Assembly: GCA_025093555.1 (NCBI GenBank)
Contig: JAIWNF010000019.1
Span: 310,001-374,000 of the forward strand
Length of the DNA: 64,000 bases
Direction of reading: 5' to 3'
DNA from: Circinella umbellata
Lineage: Eukaryota > Mucoromycota > Mucoromycetes > Mucorales > Lichtheimiaceae
Numbering within the stretch: position 1 is the first letter of the stretch; every line of letters starts with the position of its first letter. A program made the translations under genes and the position numbers. Of the stretch, positions 47,142 through 57,033 are shown in pieces. The notes under the pieces are model-generated. The model ran no database searches. It was not told the DNA's origin and saw only the letters and a program-made list of their open reading frames with translations.

Positions 47142-50100
47142 ATGGAATTTAACTTTAATAATAAAAGACGTGGAAGAAAAACAGGAGGAAAAAACCCTAA
47201 TGCCGGAAGAAAATCTAATGGACCGAAAGCATTATCTAATGGAGAGTTCATGATTGCGTTTGGAGATGAAAATTCTGCTGAGGCAAGTAATTCCAGGAAC
47301 GATGTCAACAATGGGGTCGTTAATACGGAATCTGCCAGTAGCCGAACTATTCCCATTGAATCGAGCGCAATGGAATCGGCTTCTTATGAATCGACAAGCA
47401 CTTCTTCAGAAGCGTTAACTGTACTTGAAGAATTAGCTACTGTTGGTGAGCTCCTAGAGGAACAAAATCCAGAGGAGACAGTAACAGACAGTGATGTTGG
47501 TGATGTTGGTGATGACGATGAAGCTGAAGAAGCTGATATGCCCATACCAGAAGAAGATGAGCGAGCTGGTGAGGATGAGGATAGTGTGCTTGAGGAATAT
47601 TTTCGTAAAATTCAAGATCGCATACGAGTTGAAATGTATCATAATGCAGATCAATTTCCTCAAGAATACCAAAATGTTCATTTTTTGCATTGATGGGAGA
47701 ACAGAAACTCGATCCAAATCTTTTATACTTTCCGCGTGTATTTTTGTGGTTCCCTCACGTTTTATTTAAGAAGTTTTTTAGTAAGGAACTAAAGTGTCCA
47801 GGATGTAAACATACTCTTGGGAATAATGGTTATACAAAGACTCCTTTTGCGCGCAGAATAATAGATATTGATAGGGAAAAGTTGAGTTATGAATATTTTC
47901 AAATGCTTTTACTATATACAGAATTATTGAAAAAAACTAAAATAAAATAACATAGTTGCTTTTATATAATGGGATACCGTTATCAGTGTTCTACAACTGG
48001 AAATAATTCGTCAGCTACCAGAAATATTGCAATGTGAATATCCCGGATATATGACTCATCGAAGTGGACTATCCAAAACTCTGGGCGATCTATATAGACC
48101 ATGCGTTCAAAACTCTGTTGGTGCAAAAAGATTCCGTAAGATAATTCGAGAGATACACCATCTCAAGCACGCTCGACTTCATTTACAGTACATTCAACAT
48201 GCTGTTTATCGAAGATCACATCAACCTACAATAGCTGATATAATTCAGAACCAACAAAAAATAACACCATTTTCTTCATTAATGATCGATCCAAGTATGC
48301 CGGTCATGTCCCATCCCCGCAATACTTTCGCTCATTTTATACTGCATTTATTGGAGAAATAAGACATTTAATTGATAAGGAAATGGAAGTCCTTGATGGT
48401 GTATATCTTAAAGGTGACCATACCTTTAAGATAATTAAGCTGATAAATAAAATCAATGGCCAACCGGTATTTACAGCTTTATATACGGTATTGAACGAAT
48501 ACGAAGAAGTTCGACTTCAATTTCTCGTTCCAACAAAAGCATTGTCGAATCTCCAGTGCGCTTTCGAAACCATGCGGAAAGCTTATGATTTATATGGATA
48601 CGCACAGCCACAGATTTTTTTTACTGATAACGTAACTGGAGATCAGAACTTTCTTAAGAATGTTTTACCCTCACTTTCACGAGACGTCGTACCTGTAACT
48701 GAAGAAGAACCACAAGAACCTTTAAATGTCCGTCGTTACCCACTGCTGACCATTCCAAACAATATTGACATTAAATGTATTCGCGGATTTCTTGATATTG
48801 AAACTTGTGCCGCGAACTTGATTAATAACAGAACTTTTCAAGCCATTGGATTTGATTGTGAATGGCCTTATAATACTCAAACATATCAGCAAGGAAAAAT
48901 CGCAACAATTCAAATTGCAGATAATAATTGTGTGCTTGTATTATGTGTGTCTGACCTTGACGAATTACCAAGTTCGCTTTGCAAACTGTTGGGGAGCGAG
49001 TCAGTTGTAAAACTTGGTCGCGGTGTCAATGGTGACTTAAGTAAGATTCAACGTGATTTCAAGATTGTTTGCAAAGGAGGTCTTGAGTTGGGCGCGTTTT
49101 GTAAAGGTAAAGGTGTAATTCACGACGGTCGTCTCGGGCTTGCTGCTATCTGTGAGGCGGTATTGGAGCATTCTTTGGATAAAGATCAGTCAATCAGGTT
49201 AGGTAGTTGGGACGCACCACAGCTGACTCAAGCCCAAATTAGCTGGGCATCTTTAAAAGTTGTTGAAGAAGTGAATAGTCATGGTGTAATTGGAATGCAT
49301 ATATTGGAGCCTACTGCTGACGATGAGGGTACTGTATTATAGTAAAATAACTCTATCAATATTTTTATAGTAATAATGTGTTTATCTGATGGCTCTTGTA
49401 TATATTTTGTAACTAGGTAATCCTGTTTCGTTCCATCCAGGATCATTCAAAGAAGCTGTGGCCTATGGTGAAATTTCTAAGCAGCAAAAAAAACTAAACG
49501 ACGTTAAAGTCAGTAAGGGTCGTGTTATTGTCAAGATCAAGCAAGTTCTAGTGCCTGGTGCCATGATCACTGCACATGATAAATGTCTACGAGATTTTGG
49601 AAATACTCCTTTTGAAGTAGTTGTCAGATTGTCTGAACTTCGTACTTATAAAAATGTTCCAGTACAACAATCATCACCAACAACAATACTATCAGAAATT
49701 AACAGACCTACATCCACCCACCAACAGCTAGTAGGCCAACAATCGCAATTAGAAGAAGGTAACAATACACTACTAGTTACTTTACTAATAGTAAATAATT
49801 AATGTTTACTGATACTTTGCAACCTGTAAACAGATGACAATGATACGCCTAACGAATCGGATGATGATGAGGAAAATGTTTTCAACCAAGTTGAGGAATT
49901 GGCAATTATTGATGAAGAAGGAAATTTGCTTGAAGTTGACGATAGAGAGATAGATGAATTAAGTCGAGCATATTGTCAACAGCAATTTCGACAGCAATAC
50001 CATAATCGTAACAATATTGATCATCAAGCCTCTAGCAGCACCTCCATCAATCCCGTCCAAACAATGCCAATTCACTCACGTATATTAAAAGATGTCTTTC

Positions 50101-52075
50101 ATCTGACGGACATGATAAAGGTCTCCCGTAAACATGGTTTATCTAAAGCTTTTTCTAGAGCATTCCGTGATACATTATTTGTTATTGATAAAGACGATAA
50201 AAGACTGGTAAAAACAGTATTAGAAAATAACGGAACAACATGGGAAAAAAAACTCGCCGAGAATCCAAACTGGATCTTTCATAGAGTCAAACGTAAATCA
50301 ATATTAATATTAGTATATATATATAGTTACTAAACTCATCACAGTACATGTTAACTAACATACAGTATATTGAATATTAGGCGTCGTACCTCCTCCCGAA
50401 GAATTATATCCTTTGATAAAAAAACTTTTTGAAACCTATGGTCCATTGCGTTGCGCTCGAACTGAACGACCATTATTTGATTTTGAGAATTGGAGACAAG
50501 CAAAAAATGTGCTAAGTACTATTCATTTAGGTCATGTCTCTGATTCCCCTAATATACGCTTTTATTTTGTCCGTGGTCGTGATAAAGATGGCCTTACACT
50601 ATATCGCTGTAGCCGCGGGACCAATTCATTAGAAGGGGGAATACATCAAAATCTGATCCGTTCCATTGGAGCTTTTGGTGCTAGTGTAGAGTATGTTGAT
50701 GCTCTATTAGCAGATTATAGACTTAAACACAATATTGATGTAAGTAGCAATTTAAAATTTATTATTCCGCACCATAACAACAAGTATACACTTGTGCTAA
50801 TATTGCTTGTTCTGGTTTTTGTTTAGGTTGGGATGTTAAATAGATTTGAACGTGTTCATGATGGACATTATGATCCTTGGATATCTCAGCACATCAACAA
50901 TTTAGAAAGTAAGCTTAATATACCTTGCAGTTACAGTGGTCCTGGTATACATGCGCATTCCCTCCATCTAAATTCTTTAAATGAATTGTTTGGTATATCT
51001 CCTATTGCGTCAACATTAATGGACTCATACAACATTGCGAAATCAAATCCGTATCAAAGTCCTTCATACACCATATCATCATCGTTGGATATTGCTATTT
51101 TAATTATAATTAATCGCTCAACCGCACAAGTAACTGGAGCTCAGTATAAATATATTGCCGAGTGTCAAAAAGCAGCATATGCAATTATATCAGTGCATAC
51201 AGATAAAGAGAAAATCACATTTAATTCCATTCTTCGTCAGCACTTTCCAGATCATAGAAAAAAATCCATAGACTTCCTTAAATTCACTAAACTTTGGTCA
51301 CAAGAGGTTAATGGTATTGATATATTTTATAAGACGCCAGAGCAGCTCAATAGTTATTATACAAAGTGGAAAGAAATTGATAATATTAAACGTACAAAAA
51401 ATAATAACAAAGAAATCATTGATAAAGTGAGCAAAGAATTAAATTCATCGATTCGTAAGCGAGCTAGCCCACCTGCACAATATCCATCACCGTCAAAAGC
51501 ACCACGTACTGGCATAATACGTAGCTCAAACTGAAAGTAGCAGTAACTTTTCAGCAATATCCAGCACTCATCGCTCTGATTCTCCTTCTCTAATTCGTTC
51601 AGCACCTCTATCTATTAATGCACAACAACTAGCCGCCGTTATGTTCCATCAGCTTATGTCACAACAATTACCTTCTTCCATGCCCGGAATCTCACTTAAT
51701 ACTAGACATGCTGAACAATCTTTTTCTTCTGGACTTTCATCGTTACAACCTTTAGGTAAAAAACTAGTTTTTTATGCGTTTTCGTTCCAAAATACATATA
51801 TCGACATGACAACATTATTTAGCACTAAGAAATACAACTTCTATTATTACAGCGCTACAAACATTTTTACAGGTAGTAGAAGCAGCAGCAGTAATAACAA
51901 TATCCTCAAAGGCATTCGTAAAAAAAACCTAAAGACATGTGCCATTTGTGGCAGCATTGAGTGTAAAGGAAAAAACAATAGAGCCAAATGTGTAGCGAAA
52001 TGCAACGTCTGTGGCGAAATTGATTGTACAAACAAAAATGATAGAGTAAAATGCATTCCAAACAATAATAATTGA
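47142..52075 (+). pseudogene. transposase-like protein with embedded WRN-type 3'-5' exonuclease domain (frame-broken)
   Basis: This is a multi-exon gene. The N terminus has an AT-hook-like KRRGRKTGGKNPNAGRK, then an acidic linker. A zinc-binding-like part follows (LYFPRVFLWFPHVLF, CPGCKHTLGNNGYTKTPFAR), reminiscent of the DUF6729 type. After 48300 comes a presumed RNase-H-fold catalytic part: LKGDHTFKI (first Asp), IFFTDN (second Asp). A DEDD-type exonuclease follows at about 48830-49300 (AIGFDCEWPYNT, VVKLGRGVNGDLSKI), and a later block RCSRGTNSLEGGIHQNLIRS with a candidate Glu. The C terminus has two Cys knuckles (CAICGSIEC, CNVCGEIDC). Clean introns are 49329-49416, 49759-49833, 50293-50380 and 50740-50826, with further likely ones near 47885-47955 and 51760-51870. 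Frame breaks lie near 47672, 48003 and 48255, all in short A or T runs, and one near 51530. Function is inferred, not shown; it may be a mobile-element gene or a domesticated one. Confidence 0.65.
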
Positions 52076-52235
52076 TTATTTTAACAATATAAATGCTCAC
52101 ATATTACACATATAACAAATAACTAGTTATTATCATCATTTTTTTTCAAATAGTTATAATATCCAATCCCATATATAATCATCATTTGACAATAGAATTA
52201 ATCAATAAATAAATAATAATAACTTTGTTTTTCTC

Positions 52236-52275
52236 CCCTTCGCTGCGCTACGGGGGCGATTTCCTAATTGGGAAC
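52236..52275 (-). mobile_element. GC-rich hairpin segment, possible Helitron 3' end (minus)
   Basis: CCCCTTCGCTGCGCTACGGGG forms a stem and stands out against AT-rich flanks (quoted 21-base word abbreviated: CCCCTTCGC...TACGGGG). It lies downstream, on the minus strand, of the PIF1-like fragment at 53412-53965, the place where a Helitron terminal hairpin belongs. No CTRR end was fixed. 52276-53411 between them holds one ordinary-looking short frame near 52371-52525 (NYNFDRAIDLASGTIDRIEQ), unidentified. Confidence 0.35.
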
Positions 52276-53411
52276 AATTAATTCTTTTTGCCTCATACAT
52301 GTTACCCGTGCCAGAATTTTCTATCGGGCTTTTTCTTATTCTAAAAACGACTAAATCGCGTCGACACTTCTAAATGTGAATCCTGTAATAAGTTCTTTTT
52401 TCAAAGCCGGTAAAACAAATTACAATTTCGATCGCGCTATAGACTTGGCTTCTGGAACCATTGATCGCATTGAACAGTCGCATTTATTTAGCACTGCTTT
52501 AGTTCGCTGGGCTTTTGGTTTTGTATGAGTGTAGAACAAGGCGATCATGGACGTTCATCGAATGATTAAAATTAAACTAACATTACCTATTGGTTATCAA
52601 CGTCTTGGTGCTACTTATGCTATGAAAGGCAAACAAATCAATGTAATGAACGAGTCTGAGCTAAACAGGGCTCCTCAAGAAGATGTCGAATATTCAAGGC
52701 TCTTTGTGTTGTAAATGTGCAGCAGTACAACAAAATTGAAAACGTGTCGATTTTATTAGCAAGTTATCAACTGAGGTCTTGAAGATCATTATAAATTTAT
52801 TATCCAAGAAGATTAAATTGACGTGTTCGAATAATAGTCACCGGCAGCAGGGAAAGTTTTAACGAGTGAAGATGATTATTAAGAAGAATAGCAGTTGATT
52901 ATCGTAATTCGGATAGCCGTATATATCAAAGATTTGGCTATCAATATCAACAAGCTTAAATGATTATCATAGTACACACATTTAAAAGGGCCGATTTAAA
53001 AAGATCAGAGCTTTGTGTTTGACAGGTAAAAATAGCTTTTATTTTTAATAGATTAATAAAAAAAAAGGTGGGGTAAAGTGGAAATGGAAAAGTGGTTTAA
53101 GACTTGCCATTTTATTTTTATTTTTTTAGTCCTTATTTATCCAAGCATGCTAGTTTATGTGACAACAACATTTTAGCAAATACATACCTGATTGGCAAAA
53201 CTCAAACTTGATTTTAACGGATGCGATGGCACAATATCCTTGGAAGCCACATTTTTTGTTTTTCCAAAACCGAGAAAAAAAAAATCTAAATTAAGAAAGA
53301 TGTAACTGCATTAAGAGAAGGATATATGAAAAGAAAAAGATTGATTATGATATATATCGATATGAGTGTAAAAAAAATGAAATTGGATAATATATATTGA
53401 TAAGGTGATAA

Positions 53412-53965
53412 TTATGGAGATGGAAGTAACACTTCATGGTAAACAATGTTTACTGTAGTAAGGATATCAGTGGAGGAAAATTTGGTTAGGTCAATAGCAA
53501 TTCTAATGTTGTTGGGGTCAGTTGCTCGAGAAAGAGCAGCATATAATTGACCGTGAACAAATACAGGTTCTTGTAAGCGGATACCAATGTGGGATACCAA
53601 TGTGGGTTAATGTTTGACCTTTTGACTTGTGTATCGTTATAGCAAATGCAGGTCGGACAGGGAATTGACGACGGCACATATTGATCCTAGGAATGTAGTG
53701 TTCCTCACCATCATGACCAATGTCAATCCTTTTTACAACAATGCTGTGGTCTAAAAGTGCTGTAACAAAAACCTTGGTTCCATTGCACAGACCTGCATCC
53801 GGGTTAAGGTTTCTTAAAAGAATTAATGGCATTCCAACTTTGAGATTCAGTGCAAGTGATGGGATGCCACGTGCAGTCAAAAATTGAAGATGCTCAGTCA
53901 CTATATCGTTATGTTCACAATGAAGTGGGAGCTGTAGTCCGCATGAAGACAAGACAATGTATACT
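53412..53965 (-). pseudogene. C-terminal part of a PIF1-type helicase (Helitron-like)
   Basis: The minus strand encodes SLALNLKVGMPLILLRNLNP followed by GLCNGTKVFV, PRINMCRRQFPVRPAFAITI, HKSKGQTLTH, then EPVFVHGQLYAALSRATDPN. These are helicase motifs V-VI of the PIF1/RRM3 family as found in Helitron Rep-helicases and in free PIF1 genes. The N-terminal helicase motifs (Walker A and B) are absent. A tandem duplication of the 13-bp unit CACATTGGTATCC (on the minus strand, about 53580-53605) shifts the frame between GQTLTHIGI and RLQEP. It is truncated and broken. Confidence 0.85.
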
Positions 53966-54143
53966 TTAAATAATATATGTGAGTGGTCAAGGAAACGGTA
54001 TTGGTGTTGATAGTACTGATACTTTATTTTACATTATCTAAGAGCTTATTTGACAACTTTTTATTTGTGGGGTGTCCGTAGCAATTCCCTACATTTTTTT
54101 GACTTGCGAGTTTTTTTTTCTATTCGGCGCACGGTCTATTTAC

Positions 54144-54742
54144 GGGTGCACTAAATTTTTGGGTAGTAAACCTTCCTAATTTGGGTTTTTGGGTACTTAG
54201 CCTCTGAAAATTTGGGTACTTCGCCACCGAAGGAGCCCAAAACTACCCAAAACTACTCAAAAGTGCCTGAAGAAAGTTATTTTTTTTATTTTCTTTTCAT
54301 ATTTTTGTTTATTTTTGGGTACTACGATATACCTCATTCAACTTACTAATACCCCATACTCCAGTCAATATTATCAGCTATGAAATTTTATATAAAAAAA
54401 CAATAACAAATAATAACAAAAATAAGAGCAAAGCTATAAGGCTTAAAAGGACTTAAACATCGACTTCCTTTATATATATATAAATATAAGATTAAATTTT
54501 TATTATGATAGGCACACGTATAATTGATAAATCAAAGGGGTGTGCCATCGAAAGAGCAAAAAATACAAATGAAACGAAAGAGAGAGGAAGCAATAGAGTA
54601 GAAGACAATGTAAATCAAATAGTAAAAAGATAATAATGCTAAAGTAGCAAAACATCGACTTCCTCCATTCTACTTGACTAGAAAAATTGACTGCTTTACT
54701 TTTTTAAACTAAAAATGGAAGTACCCAAAAATTATGGCACCC
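54144..54742. mobile_element. 599-bp DNA element with perfect 9-bp TSD (MULE-like)
   Basis: The left end GGGTGCACTAAATTTTTGGG and the right end, reversed, GGGTGCCATAATTTTTGGGT form imperfect terminal inverted repeats. TCTATTTAC flanks both sides (54135-54143 and 54743-54751). A 9-bp duplication points to Mutator-like elements (Merlin elements duplicate 8-9 bp). The left subterminal part repeats TTGGGTA-like words in both orientations. There is no transposase, so it is non-autonomous. Confidence 0.85.
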
Positions 54743-54751
54743 TCTATTTAC

Positions 54752-55390
54752 CATTGCATTTTACCATTGTTATAAGCGCTTCATCCTTCAAAAGCAGTTC
54801 CAAATACTTTTTATATCTTTGGTTTGACAGTGATTAGTAATATAAACATGTAGTTATCATTACAAATGCTGCTATATTTTTGTGGGTGTATATATTAATT
54901 ACGTAGAAATGCTCTACCATCTTCATAATAGAGAGAATTTAATAAAGAGTAGCTTTTATTTATGGTCCCATTGACTTATTAGTGCCTTTTCAATTTTTTA
55001 TTGTTGAAGACCATACTATCCTAAAACTTATATACATTGGCGTATGTTCGTTATATTTTGGAAACTCTAAATGTATCTCAAGGAATAGGCCATGGTCTTG
55101 CTAAGATCAAGTTTTTTTTATATATATCTATTCGAAAAAAAACAGGAATAAATTATAGAATTATAGAAATAACGACATAAATGACGTTCAACTCACTTCA
55201 TATATGAATTGACGACTGTTTAACAGCAACAATTGAGACTGTATATTGAATAGAGATGGAAACAGCTAATCGATAAGATGCATTTATCAAATTGTGTTCC
55301 TGAATTTCATTCAACTCACTGTAACTAACTGTCGTGTAATTCGGGTCTAAAAAACATTGATGTTGCCAATATCAAAAATTTGACATAGAG
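54752..55390. other. intergenic, AT-rich
   Basis: I see no supported gene or repeat boundary between the 9-bp TSD element and the second helicase remnant. Confidence 0.4.
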
Positions 55391-55394
55391 AACT

Positions 55395-56003
55395 TTTCCA
55401 GGTGAAGTAGGTCGCATGATATATACTTCCAATGACAAATTTATTGATAGTGATGATTCTATAAAAGGTGCAGCTGCCACCTATCCAGTTGAATCTTTAC
55501 ATAGTATTGCTACAAGTGGAGTACCAAGACATGAATTACAACTCAAGATTGGGATGCCTATTATACTTTTGTGAAATCTGGACCCTGATAGAGGATTATG
55601 TGATGGTACTAAATTATTTGTTGCCGGCCGACATGGCATATTATTGGAGTAAGAAGAATTGATCAAGGATGATATGACGGTGATGAATATTTTTTACCAA
55701 GAATCAACATGTGTACTACAGAAGGCGAATAACCTTTTATTTTGTGCCGTCGCCAGTTCCCTGTACGAGCTGCCTTCGCAAGGACTATTAATAAAGCACA
55801 GAAAAAGATATTACGTATCAACTGTTGTTATATATGTGGATGAACCTGTTTTTGCCCATGGTCAACTGTATGTTGCTCTTTCCAGAGCTACAGGTTCCGC
55901 AAACATTAAAGTTGCATTAAATCTTTCCAACCAAAGAGACAATATTATTCCAAAAGCCAATAATGTAGTCTATCGTGAAGCTCTCCTACCATCCGTGACA
56001 TAA
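55395..56003 (+). pseudogene. C-terminal part of a second PIF1-type helicase, plus strand
   Basis: Pieces in changing frames read HELQLKIGMPIILL, then (after a TGA) NLDPDRGLCDGTKLFVAGRH, PRINMCTT, CRRQFPVRAAFARTINKAQK, and finally VDEPVFAHGQLYVALSRATG through to the stop at 56001-56003. It is homologous to 53965-53412 but on the opposite strand and with a different set of breaks (at least one stop and three frame changes). Walker A and B motifs are not present. It is probably the end of a decayed Helitron Rep-helicase. Confidence 0.82.
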
Positions 56004-56026
56004 ATATCTCTATTTATAATATATTG

Positions 56027-56116
56027 TATTATTATTATTATTACTATCTTTACTCCCATTACTATTACTATTACTATTACTATTACTATTATTATTATTA
56101 TTATTAATATTAATAT
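56027..56116. repeat. (TTA/TAC)n microsatellite
   Basis: It is built of imperfect ATT and ACT triplets directly after the helicase remnant. Confidence 0.85.
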
Positions 56117-56229
56117 TATTATCGATCTAATAAATTATATTACTATGCATCAATTTTATAATCATCATTATTACTATTATATTGTTTTCCGATTTATATA
56201 CTTATTAACTCAAAACATATTATACAGCA

Positions 56230-56362
56230 TTGGGCCCACTCCGGACTGGCGCGAAGCGCCGTTTGGGGTCAGGGGGGAACCCCTTGCGACGACGTCATTA
56301 AATGACCCGGAGCGAAGCATAGAGGCTCATTTAGTCGAGCGAAGCGAGACAGTACGGCTAGT
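56230..56362 (+). mobile_element. GC-rich multi-hairpin segment, possible Helitron 3' end (plus)
   Basis: It contains GGCGCGAAGCGCC (5-bp perfect stem), AGGGGGGAACCCCTT, GACGACGTC and a GTCGAGCGAAGCGAGAC motif, followed by CGGCTAG. Its GC content is far above the neighbours. A hairpin followed by CTAG (CTRR) about 230-350 bp after a PIF1-like ORF end is the layout of a Helitron 3' terminus. No 5' TC end was found. Confidence 0.5.
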
Positions 56363-57030
56363 TAGTCATTATTTTAAACTGTATTATAAAATGTTCTTTA
56401 GTCCATATTCCAAGTAATAAGGTGGATACATCGTCAAAAAAAAGAGATGGGTTTCATAAATTAGCAGTTGTGGCAGGAGCGAAATCTAAACATTTTTAGA
56501 ACTCCTCCAAAAGCATTTCGAGAGAACTTTTCGCAGCTCATCACCACCAATAAAAAATCATTTTTGTTTCCGACAATGACGAAACGACTGGTCCGAAAAC
56601 TGTTAGTAAGAAGATTGTTTTATTCGTGGTTGAGTATCTGTAGTATTACTTTTACTTCTTAGACATTCGTCTTTAACATGCACATACGAAAAGGTTTCTT
56701 TTTTCATTTTTATATTAGCTCTTTGCATTGCTATTGTTCTTTCCAAGTATTTTTTTTTTGAATCAACAAACTAATTTCTCCAATCACGCCTTTTGAATAA
56801 TTATAGATGTGTATCAAAGAGTACATGACTCTCAAACAGTCACATAATACACTTTGAAGCAAAATGCTTTTTGCTTCCAACAACAGAATAAAGCAGGGAT
56901 GTTGCTAACAAGGTATGTGTTCCATAACAATAGTGTCATTTAGTTATGGTTTCTTTTTTTTATTATTAAAGCAGTGAGTATAAGCGTAAAATTCATAACA
57001 TTCACGTCTTTTTGTTTCTTTATTGACTTA
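56363..57030. other. unique sequence leading into the tandem array
   Basis: A 64-codon plus frame at 56468-56662 (ENFSQLITTNKKSFLFPTMT) has no known motif. AACAAG|GTATGT near 56906-56918 and TTATAG at 57028-57033 look like splice sites of an intron just upstream of the first array unit. Confidence 0.35.
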
Positions 57031-57033
57031 TAG

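Noticed and set aside
47048..47356. 102-codon minus-strand ORF
   Set aside because: It is antisense to the N terminus of the transposase-like gene, with no motif.
46720..52300. Terminal inverted repeats around the transposase-like gene
   Set aside because: By-eye comparison of the two flanks gave no matching ends; a computed alignment is needed.
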